Of a stretch of 64,000 nt of DNA, positions 12,901 to 27,900 are shown piece after piece; positions within the stretch are counted from its first letter, which is position 1, and each line of letters starts with the position of its first letter. The stretch comes from Scatophagus argus (Eukaryota > Chordata > Actinopteri > Scatophagidae), in the NCBI RefSeq assembly GCF_020382885.2, contig NC_058499.1, positions 15,485,872 to 15,549,871 on the forward strand. Reading direction: 5' to 3'. The notes under the pieces are model-generated. The model saw only the letters and a program-made list of their open reading frames with translations. It searched no databases and was not told the DNA's origin. A program made the translations under genes and the position numbers.

Positions 12901-15900
12901 CAAAAGGACAACAACATTGAGTTGTATTGAGAGGGCACAGTTTTAACTAGAAAATCCCAAAAGCTGATGAATTGCTGGTCATCACATTTGTTCTCCATGT
13001 GTTCACAGAGAGGCAAATATGACCAGTCTTTATACTTTAACAACACAACAAAGTCGTGATGGACATCTGCAGGGCTAGCCATTTCAGCATGAGACTTATG
13101 AGGGAAAGAAACAATAAGGACATGATTTGATATTCAACGTATTTGGGAGGGTGCAGTTCCATTATATTCCTCACACGGTTTAAACTGGCCACTTCAAAGG
13201 CTGATTCAACTAGTGGCTGTTGCTCAACAAGCACAATCGTCAAGGGATTTTAGGCATATCAACTAATTACCAAACGTCTTGGAACACTACATCCACTCCA
13301 CTTTATTATGTTAAATTACTGTTTGTCCAAACACCTGTCATAATGAGTGAAAGCTAAGTGCATTTTATTTAAGAAAAAATTATGACAACATGGGGAAAAG
13401 CAGAGCCATTGTACCTGTAAGTAGTTTAGCTAAATTGCAGAAATTACACTCGTATTACAGGGTATATTCTGCGCCATTATGAAGCAGATCAAACCATTAT
13501 TGCAAAAAAGAAGACAGATGTCAGATTTTGGCAGCTAGTCAGTAACTGGTTTCTAAAAAGAAACAAAATAGAAAAATTACACAAGAAAAGAAGACATGTA
13601 CGGGTTCCTAAAATTAACAAATATATAACAGAGGACAGGAAAGATGAACTCTATTTTTTATTTAGGTGAAAGGAGCTAAATTATTCATTGTAAAACAATA
13701 GGGTATATTTAAAAGAGCATGCAGTTGAAGCTTCCATGTATTTTTCACTTTATCATCAGTTCTATATCGTCATTACGAAACTGTGAAATTCTTTTAGATT
13801 AGACTGTTCCACATACTTTCATAACACAGCACTTTTCTTAAGCACAGGAAAGTGTTTTGGGGCTTTGACACAAGCACAGTGATCAACTGTTCCAGTTGGA
13901 CGGCTGTGTGAAGTTGAAGACTGAAATATGTATAATGGTTACATTACAACATAGTACGGGAAATTATCCAAGAGACTCCCGACACAGGACACCAGACAAT
14001 CAGTCCAACTTGTTCTCTAGCTGATTTTACGCATGCAGAGTGTCTTTGTATAAAGCACATTTTTAGGAACAAAATGACTCACCATACAGTTCAATCTATT
14101 GCTGCTGCCTCCACACCTGAGAGTCATAAGCACCTTAACATTAGTTGAGGCCCCTTACAAAAAAAAACAAAACAAAAAAACAAACTAACTTTTAAGCTGA
14201 TGCCTCGTGAGGACTCTGGTAGGCCCAGGGCCTGGGACTTAAGCCCCGGTAAGCGTGTGCATTAACGCGCCTTTGGTCAGAGTGCTAAAATAGGCAAAAT
14301 GCTAATCTTGTGTTCTCCGGCCAAGTACTGAGTATGCAGCAGAGTTAATCACCATCACTACAGGATTGATTACTGATCTGTATATCAGTAAAGGAAAAGA
14401 GATGTGGACCACAGTTTTTCATTATGGATTGTTTAAAACAAAAACACATGTCAAGTGGGAATGATTCAGATTAGCACCAGAGTCTGTTTCACCTCAGACA
14501 ATAGCTGCATAATCCAGCACTTGGAGCGCTACCCAGTTACAATAAATTGATTTACAAGAGGCTGGAAGAGTTTCTGTTTTGTGTGTGTGTTGCTTTACCT
14601 GTACAGCAGCCGTGTGATCCGCAACAGGGGCTAGTTGGACGTACTGCACTTGGATGTCAGGGGGGAGGGATGAGCCCTCTACTGCTGTCGCCCCGCCATC
14701 AGCTGATGCCACTGCTATGAGCTGAGCGCCACGCAGCACCTGGGACAGACAAAGAGGCACAGGACAGGATCGAGGAATAGTCAGGCATAAGTGATATTTT
14801 CAGTCCATCCTCACTATCAACACCAGGCAATCACAGAAAAGAGAAACACATCTGAAAAGAAACAGAGCCAGCCCAAGTGTTTAAAAAGAAACACTTGGGC
14901 TGGCTCTGCAAGGACCTACAGTACACACCACTGGAAACAATAACCAATTAACAACAAATAGTAGAAAGGCTCATTTATGTCATATCTGATGTGTTTATGT
15001 TTATGTTCTTTTATTGATTATAGCCATCAGTGTTTACAAGCAGTGTCACACAAATACACCAAGTTAATCTAAGGCAAGGAAGGAAATCATGCGGTGGTAT
15101 CTGATTGACATAAATAAACTTTGCAGTCTTGCATTTCTTAACGCCCTCTGTTTATACAGCTGAAGCTTCCATTCATCTATCCATCCATTTTCTATACAGC
15201 TCATACATCAGGGTCAAGGGGAGCTGGAGCCTATCCCAGCAGACAACGGGCAAGAGGCGGAGTAAATCCTGGACTGGTCGCTAGTCAATCACAGGGCCAA
15301 CACACAAAGACAGACAACCACACACTCACACCTAGGGGCAATGTAGAACATCCAATTAACCTAATGTGTATGTGTTTGGGATTGTGGGAGGAAGCCAGAG
15401 TACCTGGAGAAAACCCACGCAGGGACAGGGAGAACATGCAAACAGGAGGGCCCAGATAGGGAACAGAACCTGGAACCCTCCTGCTGTAAGGAGGACGCCA
15501 TCCTACTTTTTGTTTAAATTCGGAGTTCATATCGTTTGTCATCACATTTAGACAAAGAAGTGAAAGGAATTGGCAGAGAATGGAGAGCTAGTCATCACGG
15601 GGAGATCCTAATCTCCCACAGCATTGAATGTAAGCCAGGCAACATTAGAGCTCTTCTGTTCCATGCACTAATCACTGATCAGCACAGTGCAGCTGGAGTG
15701 TTCCTGAGTATTCTTAAAGTTTGTTGAGGCTATTCCGATATAGATAGACTGTAGCCAGTAAGAAAGAGGATAGCGCCTGTGTGTGTGTGAGTACACTTTT
15801 ACAGGGTCACACACAAATTCTGGGATTAGCAGAACACTGCTGTTAATTTGGAGAACATAACTCCCATGTGACAACAGACGTATAAATTAACATACAATCA

Positions 15901-18900
15901 TCCTGTCAACACGGACACAGAGACAGACAAATGGAGGGAAACATTCACTCAGCTTTGAGCCTGTGCATTCATGCTAATCAGACAAAGGTCAGAGAACACG
16001 CTACTAACCTCCAGTGTGGCCCACAGTTGTCCAGCAAAATATTCTTAAGAGAATTCCTACATGAACTGACCACATGGTCTCATTTCCATTTCCCTCAACT
16101 TCACAGGCCTCTTTCAGTTTCTCCTGTCTGGCAGGTTTCACATGTATGTTGTCTTTGTTTTCTGTCTCTGCAATGTTATGAGAGCTCTCTGCCTCAAGTT
16201 CAGCTTTAATCCAGGAGCACTTGGTGCCAGGTCTGCCTAGGACATGCTTAACAGACAAATTAAGGAAGAATATGCAAGCCTGCAGCTCCCAACCCTCAGT
16301 CCAACATTTACTTTGAAGTTCTGAGTTAGTGACAGACCCCAAAGGCTCAGTTAACACCCCCCCACACACAAAAACACACACACAAAAACACTACCCATCA
16401 GCTTGCCTTGTCATCTAAGAGACTGCCAGTTTCACCACAAAATCTGCTGCCTCATCACCACAATGCGCCAGGCTCAGCTGCCTGATGGAAACCATTAGTG
16501 CAAGAAGTCAGCCTGACTCACACAATCAGGCAACCAGGATGCTTCAAGCTCAGACATAGAAAGCAGAATACTGTTAAAGCTGGGTCAAATGAATCACGGT
16601 GCTTGATGACCCACAAAGCCTTCCTGATCAACTGAATATTAGCCTGGAGGCAGAGATCAACAAGGAGGAAGTTGTTGCAATTTTGAGAACAAGGTGGTTA
16701 AGACTACAACATGACAATGAGCTCTAGTCTCTGTTGTTATTGGATACCACTAATACTAATAAATAAAATTATTTGTATAAGGGCAATTAAAAATTTAGAT
16801 CTAGTGAATTTCCCACTTGTCCAGTCGGGTAAAAAAAAAAAAACTACAACAAACAAAGAACAATAAATGTTGAATGTTGAAGAGCAGGTTTAAACAGTAC
16901 TCAGGCAGTTAAAGGAATAGTTTGTATATTGGGACACATGCTTATTTGCTTTCATGCAGAGTTAGAACAGAAGATCAATGTTACTTTTTTGTTTGTGCAT
17001 TACTACAATGCTGAAACTGCTAAGTCAATGACAGCAATTTGGCGTCATATTATCAGCTTTATTTAGCGACTATAATTTCATTGTCATATGATAGCCCGTA
17101 ATATAAATTTCCAATCATTTGGCCCACAATTTACTGACAGCAAAATAACTTAGCTTAGCATTAACACTGACATCAGACAGCAGACAGCTAGCTCAGCTCT
17201 GTTTAAGTTAAGCTAACCCCCTCCTGGAATCTGTGAGTGAGCGTGTTTCCCGAAATGTCTATTACTTTTTCTTTACTACTCCTTTAAGGCACATTCACAT
17301 ACTTGATGTAGGCATCATCCCACAGAGACTAATTCATGCCAACAATTCTCAGTGAGTCAACTCAGTGAGAACAATGAGAAACCAAACATATAGCCAGCTG
17401 TTGAAGTATTTCTCACTCCAGAAATCTATAGAGATTCATCCATACCGTCACACTTCATTCATCACGTCGTTTTCTTCTTGGAAATGAACCACAGCTTTTC
17501 CTAAGTGCTCATCTGTCTGCAAATGTATGTATGTGTGTGCATATCTAGCTAAACTCAAGCCTGATGTATCTGTACTGTCTATCTAGGTCTCTCTAAGTGT
17601 ATAATTACTGGCGTTCAAGAGTGGCCATGGCTGATACTTGAGATTGTAAACCCTTGTCTAACTCAATTAGATTCTCAACCTCCATTTGAGAGCAGTTTGC
17701 ATTCTCAGCTGTGAGGAGCAGCACACAGAGGCTCACAAAAGCATTTCCAAAGTTGGAACGGTGTGTGAGATCTCTGCAGCGATTACACAGGAACTTCTTG
17801 GGTCCACATCCTGTCCCACGACTCACTCTGTCAGAACAACTCATCTCAAGTATTTGGGTGTAATACTGTCGTTCTTGGCTTTAAAGTATGACTCACTTGG
17901 AAACAATCAATCCCCACTAAAGAGATGTACATCCACCTGATGGAAGATTCCCAGAAACTGTACTAGGAGGTTAAATGTCAGCATTGTAGCAGAGTATTTC
18001 CTCACCTATAAGCATAAATGCTTGATTTTGTTGTGCATAATTACTGTAAGGTTGGAAGACACATAACATTCTTGTGTACTATTAAGTAATTCTGTGAGTA
18101 GTGATAATGATTACCTCTTGTTTGCCTAATTGAACATAATCATCATTAAGCTATTTGGCAATGAAGCAAAAACAAAAATAATTAAAAAATTGTATCAAGG
18201 ATTTCTACAAGATAGAAAATCATTCTGCTTGCAGAGTGGGTTGAATCAGCAAACAGAAAAAAAAACTGTTAGTGGAAACTAATGCACTACACAACAAGGT
18301 GAAAAATGTACTTGAAAAATGGACTTTCTTGGAGCAGACAAGTCCCCTGATGCTGGGAAAATGTGACAGTCTTGCCTTGATTGCTTTATTGTATCAGCTT
18401 TCAACCAAGAGATGAGATTAGTCACTTAAAATGCAGCCAGATATATGAGATTTGAGTGAGCCCAATTTGTCAGAAACCTTAGCATCAGCAGATGCTAAGT
18501 GCATCAGGTACTGCTGACCTTGAAGATTTAGGGATTGAGAACCTTAAATTATCAGTGTGGGCTGGCCAGCCACCCCCATGCTGGAGATCCAAAGAACGTA
18601 ACAGACAAGGAAGATTAAAGGGTTATGACACTGCAGCACAGTACTGGAAAGAAGAGCACCTAACATTTAAGAGCATCTTAAATTTTCTGCAGGCTATGCT
18701 AGTTGTCTTGGCTTTGCGGGGGGGAAAAAAAGGGAAAATAAATCTTTTGCTGATGCGGTAATACTTTCAGTAATGATTCCATTATGACATTAAGAAAATA
18801 CAGCAAATGGAGAGGAATGACAAAAATGAACAATAGCATGTTAATCAGAAAGCATTCATGATTCCAAGGCTGAAAGACAATAACTAACGGGATAAACAAG

Positions 18901-21900
18901 ACTTCGTTCGCCAGCCTTCATCTGAGCTTGTCTGAGAATTGCAAAAGCACTTTCTGTCTCCTTCATTTTCTATAAAACTAGTTAAACTTCAATAAAGAGG
19001 CCTTTAAAAGCATTCAGAAATACAACTGTACCTCTGAAGTTCCATCTATATCCTTCAGAACAGGATATAGTAATGTAACAGTAATGAATCAATAAGAAAA
19101 TCAGCTTTCACACGCACATATTTGGTGCAGGCTGGCATCAATTCCCAGGCTCACAGGAGGTCTCAGTTAAACTCAGCTGTGCATCGGATGATGCTATGAG
19201 TCACCCATTTAGTGTCCAAGTATGTGTTTGTGTCTGAGTATGTTTTTTAAAGATTTTGCTTTACCCTTGCTGTAACCAAACAACACTGGAATCCCCCATA
19301 AAACAAGATCTTCCTTTTAGAAGAAATAAAAATCTACACACACAAGACAGGTTTTTCTGTGCTGTAAGAAAAGAGAGCCACACAAATCTGGTTCCTATCA
19401 TTCCCAAAGGAATACCTCCTCTTCTTTCAGATCTGAAAAAAAAAAAAAAAACTAACCAAAACAGGGAAATGAAAAAAGAAACATTTGGACTTTGGAGTGG
19501 CTGGAACTTCCTCTCGGCTTTGCAGCCGTCAACAACATCTGCAACTGCCAACCCTGGACAGATGTCCAAGCAGAAACATTGTCTCCGGGTGGATAGGTGG
19601 GGTGGGGTGAAGGGGGTTAAAGCCTGGCTGTAACTTGGCTGTACAGATGCCCATAGACACAGCAGAGCTCTGAATGCTTGTTTAGTGTACACTGGGATAA
19701 TGGAAAAAGAACACACTGGCCTTAACATGTCTCACTGCAGTCATTAAGTTTTAGTGACATATGCCTTTCATTTATGTCTGAGGTCAATTCCCATTTCAGC
19801 TGGGCCTCAGCTCATAATATGATTGAATATACAACAGTGGGCTTGTGATTAGTGTCAGAAGTTGAACTGGAAGCAAAACAGTATTGCGCTTGTTACTCTA
19901 GATTTGTGAATTCTCTCAATTATTGACAAGTGATATATTATCATACATCACTGACATCTTCTGTATACACATTATTCTTTAAAAAAAACATCCTTACTTA
20001 TAAATCGTAATGTCTTGCAAGACTCCTGACCTAATATAACCTAGCACACTGCTTTTCCATTCCACCCACATTAGAGATCAACCAATATTGTTTTTTCAGA
20101 ATAATACCGATTACTGGGAAAGCACAATATGCAGGAATGTAGGAAGACAAGTACATAGTATAGTATATAGTATAGGCTTGTACAAAAATAATCTTAAGAC
20201 CCACTAGATGTGTGTGGCAGTGTCTGCAGAGACCCTTTACTTGAAAACTCCCATTTTCTGCTACTTTATTCTTTGGCAACCATCTAGCTGTAGTTTTAGA
20301 TGGATAACATCCACATTTTACGCTTGTTGGGAAGCTTTTATTGCACTTAAAGTAACACGATAAAGTTGTCGTCAACTTGAGTAAAGTCGTTCCTCTCCTC
20401 TACTACGTATATGTGTGCAGTAATACGGACATAAGTTAGCTTAATGCTCTTACTATCATGAAATACAGAGAGAGTTACTGTGCTGCATGGACTGTATAGC
20501 AGTCATACAAGTATTTTCATTGTCAGCGATGTTTTGTACCACTAAAGACAGCAAAAACATGGCAGAGAGAGAGAGAGAGAGCCAGGCATGGGTCCCTGCT
20601 GCCTATACAATTATAGAGGAAACACTGCACCACATTTATTTGATCACTTCAATCACTTGTTACTTTGCAGACTCAAATAAGTAAAAAATATAAACACTAT
20701 CATATATATTAATGCTGTTACATAAATTGATTTATTTTATCAGCAATCGCGCAACAAAAATGCTGAGCCAACAATTGGTCAGGCCAGTAATCGGTCTATC
20801 CCTCATCCACACCCTGACACCGTTTCTAGACCAGAGCTCAACACCTGCATCCAATCACACTGTGCCTTGCTTCCTTTGCTTCACAACGCCCACCAGCAGA
20901 TTGGGAATCAGAGTAAGACAAGGCTCATGGAGATTTTATGACAAAACCATCTTAACTTAAATTCTGATCCAGAACCAACAAATCAAAAGCGAAAAACGAA
21001 AAAAAATAATAGCCGTAATTAAGAGTCAGTCCGCTTAAAAATGAAAAGAAAGAAAATTCCACAGAAGTTTTCTCTGTTTTCTAACACAAATCCAAAGTTG
21101 GCCTTCCTAATTGAAGAAGGCGTTTTTACACTGTCAATAAATTTCATGATTTAAGATGATGATGACTTTACTGTGTTTCCAATTATCTTGTTTAATTCAA
21201 CAGAGCCAGAAAAGATGATATACACACATTGTAAAACTCAACTAACAAAATAATACACTGCATACCCATTTTAACAAGTCATTTAGTATAGTAATGCACA
21301 TTGATGAAGGCCAACAAATCAACAAATCAAATGTCATTATTATGACATAACTGTGACACATCTTACTGAGCTTTGAATTCTGGCAATTTCCTTTAAATAT
21401 GAACAAAACAAATGAAAATGCACTGGAAATGAGATTTCAACATTACACATGTGCAGATGACCCAAGACTGACCTTTTAAGCAGTACAGCCAAACCTCCAA
21501 ACAATTTCTCTTGTAGAGGACTTGACAGGTCCCAAACTCAAACGCAATCAGAACATTTGACACACAGCAGCCAAGAATCCAGCAGAGTCAAGTCTCAGAT
21601 CTGCCATGACGGCCATCTATCATCTTACATCAACATGAAGTACACTGGGGTCTTTAACTCACTGAGACATCTCATCTGTCAGACACAATCACTCTAACCA
21701 CCTGTACACTTGTCAGCAATGGTAAAGAAAAAAAAAAAAAAGGAAATCAAGCAAACCACTCACATCATGTAACATCCATCTCAACCATCTGTCTTGTCCT
21801 TTCTCTTGCATAAATCATTCCATAGTCACATTAATGTCCATTAGAGTGTGTGACCTGCAAAGTACTACAGTTTGGTGACGTTTTTAACTTTTTGTGTCAG

Positions 21901-24900
21901 TGAATCTTACAAAAACATATTTAATTGCAGTGCTAGTTTTGTTTTTTTGAGGTATTTGTGCTTTATTCATTCCGATTTTCTTTTTTTGCAGTTGTATTGT
22001 CAGTTATGTAAGTTGTTTTGCTTCCCACGAAAAATCATGTTTTATTGTTCCCCCCACTACTAGGATTTTGGCTCCTCTCTGCCGGATCATAGGCCATCCA
22101 GGAACCCTTCTATTCTGGCTGCCGATGCTTCATCCAGACGTTTGGCTTTGGATCGTTGTCCCCCAGGAGATCTGGCCTCTCCTCTCTCTCTCGCCTTTCT
22201 CTTTCCGCCTATGTGTGCTTGCCTGTCTCCCCTATCTGAGTGAATGCTGTACTGCTTTTTCGGTGTTTGTGTGGCCTGTCCTCATGAGTATTCTCCTCCA
22301 TGATTGAGTGCAGGTTTAGTGGCCCAGGTTCTACTATCCTGCAACACCTGAAGTGGCTCAACATCCTCCTGGATCCATACACTTCACTAGAGTTGCATAC
22401 TGAACGCAGTACTTCTAATTTGTCCTGATCAAAATATGCGGGTACTCCCAAGGACTGATTTACGCTAAATCAATCAATACCAAATTTCAGTACCAGAGAG
22501 CACATCTGAATTAGAGAGTAACTCAATGCAGAAAATAACCACTACAATATCTGTAATGCAAAATGCAAAGCTGACGAGGGAAACGCATCTAACCTGAGGT
22601 AAACACCTGGTCAGACAGAAAATATTTATAAAATGTATGTATGATGTCAGATAGTCTGAAAGCCAAGTTCTCTTCAGCAGTGGCAGGTACTGTTAGCACC
22701 TCTGCAGCCAGCATTGTGCTTGTTCATCTCACACTTACTTACATGGCAATTCCATTTTTGATACTACAGAGTATCAAAAAGTACCCCTGGCTAACAATAC
22801 CAAATTCCTCTTTAAAAGTCATCGGTACTCAGTCCAACTGATATGTACGCACTTCATTTGTTGCATGTATGTTGTTTTTCCTGAAGTTTCTTCCTTTTTG
22901 AGGGAGTTTTTCCTTATCTCTGATTCAAGAGTTAAAAGACAGAGGGTGTCGTATGCAGATCGTCAAGACCCTTGAGGCAAATTGTGAATTGTGGTACTGG
23001 GCTCTATAAATAGACTTAACTTGTTATGCTACATGTAACACACTCTTTGCATCCATTTCACGGTGGTTTGTGTACAGGCAAAAAGCAAAACAAAACATAG
23101 AACAAAAATAAGACTATGCTGTATACTACATATGCCAAGAGTAATTAGAAAACCGATTAGCCATACAGCTCTGTTAATCAAATTATATTTAATCTGACTA
23201 TGACTCTACTCTAACACCCTTTTTTAGTTGTTTAAATGATAGAAGTATTACCTTAACCTGGTTACAATTAACATAGCAAATTCAGTAATGATTGCTGTAA
23301 AAATTGTTGTCCCCATCAGGATCCTGTTGAAACTGTGAGGCAGAGCTGAACCAGGCCTGTGCTGATGGCGAGTCGCACTGAAATACATCCAAAACATCTG
23401 GTCCCTCTTACTCACACAGCCAGCAACCCCGGTTCTACCCACAAAGACAAAAGAAAAGAACACTGGGGGTGCCCTCCTCTGCACTGCACAGAAATGCTGA
23501 GTTACATACACACACACCCACACACTCAGGATTCCCTGATCTGTGGCTCTTTATCTCCAGGCCATGATGCCTAAAGGACACAAAGCAGACCCCCACTCCT
23601 TTGAAACAGGATCCACCACTAGACCTCTAAATCCTTGACTGCTTACGTACATCCCACTTATACTAAACAATGGTCATAAAACATCTCGTTTGTAGGTTTT
23701 CATCCAATATTTTACCCTTCCAGCACGCTGTGAATCATAGGAATCTCAACGCCTCGCACACTCACAACAACATTCTTGAGAAGAGAGAAAAATAGGACAA
23801 CCAAGTAAGCCAGGCTACGGACCAGCAGTTTGATTCCTGCACAAATCACACCCTGTGAGGTTTAACCTACAGATGGTTCAAGCATCTGCTTAGTGTGTAG
23901 AAATGACACATAAAGAGATACTGCCTGGGAACACAAGACATTCACCAAAGCTAACCGACAACAGACACTGAAATAGCTCATGTCTCTGGCACAAATTCAC
24001 AACTGTACAAACATCAACAGAACATCAAAACACATTAATTCGCCCATTTCCTCTTCATCTCTTCTTTACAAACTCTTATTTCCTTGTCTCTCTTTTTTCC
24101 TTCTTCTCTACTTCATCACATCCTCTACGGACCCTTTCCAATTTCTGCACCATCACTCTGACACAATATGTGCTTTCTGTATTTTTCTTGGTTTTAGACA
24201 GGTTCTGTGTTTACAGGTCCTGGCAGCTCGGACAGAGGGACCAGCGCCGAGCTGGACTCTCTGCCCTGTGACCCAGTTCCCACACTGGCCATGAACAATG
24301 CCGCTTGGGAGCGTCCAACAGATGCACCCCAACATGTTCTGAGAGAAAGGGATGGAAGAGGTTCAACTAGGGGGATGGAAGGAGGTGGTGGTGGGGGGGA
24401 GGAGTGTAATGTTTTCTTGACGATCACGTCCAAAGCCCCCAATGGGGGGCGTTCAGGTCTATCATCAATAAATGACGCAGGCACATGACAGCATCAGTAA
24501 ATTTGCTAAAGCTTTACGGCAGTCTCTTGAGAAGTGCTGGATTTTTCAGACGGACACGGAATGGGTTTATAGCAACTCTCCTAAAAACTGTGAGCTCACT
24601 CAAGAGTGGTTTGCTGCTCTCTTGTAGGTTTTCTTATAACAACACTGTTTTGTTTTGTTCCTGTTTTCATGTAATTACAAAGGAGAATGACAGCAAAGAA
24701 GGGTTAGGGAACAAGGGGGCATTATATTTGAGCTAACAGAGGGTGCAACCCCCTTCAGTTTTTTATATGGCACCTGGTACCACGCATTTGTTTTTACAGT
24801 ATTTTTTTGTCCCGATTCACAGCTCAGTTGGTCTCCAGTTTCCAATCATGAACAGGGGAAAAAAACATCTCTTCCAGACGGTCTCACTTCTTTGCTTTCC

Positions 24901-27900
24901 TCTCTCCATCTCCATCTTTCTTTCTCCTTTCCTTCTCATCAGTCACTCCTTTCATCTTCCAATCCTCCATTTGGTCTGCATCAGTGCAGGGAAAGATCAG
25001 AGCACTGCTAGAGAAGGGCACTAGATAAGAGGCTATGACAGACAGGGAGTGCAGTAAAAGACTAGTTATTTTATAGTCTTCTCTTCCGTCTGCATGAGAG
25101 GGTTTTATAGGCCGGCAAAGAACTTTGGATCTAGTTCTGTTCAGACTTTCGGCTGGCAGAGCTGCAGTCAGTTCAGCTAAGTTGGCACAGATCGGCATGG
25201 AAACGGATACAAAAACATCCGCAGCCAATTTGCACAGATTCAATGTGTGCATGAGCAGTTTGACAAACAAACAAACAAACACACTGCTCAGTGCATGCAG
25301 TACATCTCCAGTGAGAATATAGCGCTTGATGGCTAGACAGAGGGCAGGCAGGGGGGTCAGTCTGAGGCCCTCTCAATATTTTAATACAGTCTGTCTCCAC
25401 AAATACAAAGACACCTCAATTTCTTTTGTCAGTAAAGTTAAAGAAGGTTTGACCCTGTATCCTTTAACAAGGCTCCAAATCCTCTTACTTATCCTACAGA
25501 AAGTTCTTGGAGCATTATGCAACAGCAAGCTCTGTTTCTGGAATGTCCCCAGGGTCATGTGGCGGGTGGCCTTTAAATGACAGTTATGGCCACAGCTCAG
25601 CTACATAGCACAGGGGAGATGAAATGGTGATGAGAAGGAGAGGAAACTGCCCCTTAGAAAAAAAAAAAAAAAAAGAAATAAAAAAGAACTCCTGTGTGAT
25701 TAATTGTGTATGTGTGGTAACACGACCTCAGCACTAATCTGCCAGATCACAAAAACACTGACATCATACACAGCCTGTTTGATGCAGACCTCACTGTAAA
25801 CACACAAATTAGTCACTTAAAAAAGCACATATCAGGATTAAGTGTGATTTGTATTATTGTTGTTTGAGATTCCTAAATTATGGTCCAAGACATTAAACCA
25901 ATCATGATAAAAAAAAATAATACATCATTTGTACGTGACCATATCTCTCTCAACGTGAATTATTATCTTGAAGTGCTACCACTAATATCTTGTTTGTTTG
26001 GGCCCTTGGCTCTCTTGAATGTCTTGATGTTTGTTTAGGCATCAAAAATTAAAGCAAGAAAAAAATTCTTACCCTGAAAAGTTGTCCAGGAGAAAACATG
26101 TGCAATGTACTGAATTAAAAATAGTATGAATTTAAAACTGCTCTATACCTGAAAACTTTAAGCCCTGTTGGTTTCATCAGATTTAAGAGCTGACCTACGA
26201 GGCGCCCTCCCTCTGCTCCATGAGAATATAAAAGTGAGGAGACACTGCCACTGTAGCGTACCAGTGCATGTGTGTGAAAAGCTCGACCTGCAACATGAGG
26301 TTTAAAGAATAAGTCACTGTGTGTTTGTTTTGGCAATGCACTCATATCATTTTACAGACCCAATCAAAGCATGAGCAAAAAAGAAAGGGAAAATAAAAGA
26401 GCTTTTTATTGGACTAGGCTCCCAGACACTGCCAAGGGAATACAGGCTTTTTCTTTTTCTTTTTTCTTTTTTTTTTTCTTGGTGACACTTTGCTGTCCAT
26501 CTGCAAGCAACCAAGGCCTATCCCACACTGCAGTTTCAAATAGTTAATTTGTTAATGCATGTTTTGTATGCGCTATATATACACATACACCTGATAGAAC
26601 AGCAAAACAAGACGAAGCTGATGGAAACCTGTAAAAACAATTCATGCACACTGTGAACTGCTAGGAATAACTGCTGGAAATGTGTGTTGTGGTGCAAAAT
26701 CTAAACCAAACTCTGTCCAAAACTTGTTCCATGATCGTAAAAGAGACAGAAAGGAATGCTGCCGTCAGGCTCAGCGAGCGGGTCATTCAAGGACATAAGC
26801 GTGCATGACTCTTTATGAGTGTGAGAGAGAGAAGGGATGTGTGGTGACTACCTAACTCAATTGAAAACACATAGAGGAAAACAGCCAATAAAACAATACA
26901 AACAACAACAACAAAAAAGCCTCATATAAAGCAGATGCCTGAACACATCATATGCGTGTGTACACATACATGATGGTACCTATGAACGAATAAGATGACG
27001 GAGATATTAATCAAGCTATAAAATGGAGAACTGAAAAATGCTGCCATATTACGTAGAAAAGGCGATAACTGTCTTAGTTAAAGTATTGGACATCCAGTAA
27101 TTCCTGACAAAATGTTATTATAATCAAATTACTGCAGTGGAACAAAGTAAGGCACATCCTTACTGGGTGAACAAAAAGGTTGTTACTTGCATTACATTCT
27201 TAAGCCTCTTAAGTCTCTCCATTGGCACAAAATCTTTGGAAAAATCTCTTTCTTCTTATTCTGCCTATAGTTCAGGCCAGAAATTTCTGAATTATGAGCA
27301 GAGTGCATATGACTGATCCAGGTGTAGATTTTGGATTATTTTTTTACTACAAACCTGGGGCTGCATTGGTGGGGTGCGTTGTTTAAGGTACTGGTGAGAT
27401 GAAGAAATATGATCCATTATGGCCTGCCAGTTCCAGAGTTTGGAAGCTAATGAGTTGCCAAAACACTGGTGGTTTATAATGCTATGAGGAAGAATTTTAC
27501 AACTCAGGTCACACTCAGGGAAGGTATCATGGCGATAATCATTTTATGCTTGGTTGCGACAATTGCTGGGTAAAGAATATGAAAAAGTAATCTACCTGGA
27601 ACTTGCACTTACATGAATTTGCTGCCTGCTGGCAGCATTGCCCTGCTGGAAAAGTGGCTCCGTTTTGTTTGTGTGCGTGTGTGTGTATGTGCTGACAACC
27701 CTACCGTGCCAAGGCAGGGCCCCATGGCACCCAACACAGCATAAAACAACAAGAATGAAAGAGGAGAGTGTTTTCTCATCCAGTGCTTTTGTCTGTCTGA
27801 ACACAGCCTTAGACCTAAGTAGTACTTTAATTTGGTAAACGTACACAGTTGCTTTAGGCCAAAATGTCAAAGTAATGTAATGAATACTGTAGTTACTTTT

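Noticed and set aside
14863-14908. Hairpin as a microRNA precursor
   Set aside because: A perfect 20-bp stem with a six-base loop is shorter than a normal pri-miRNA and lacks flanking pairing.
19256-19728. Open frames of 125 and 155 codons on opposite strands
   Set aside because: Both depend on an A/T homopolymer, show no family signature and lie inside the banp intron without matching splice context.
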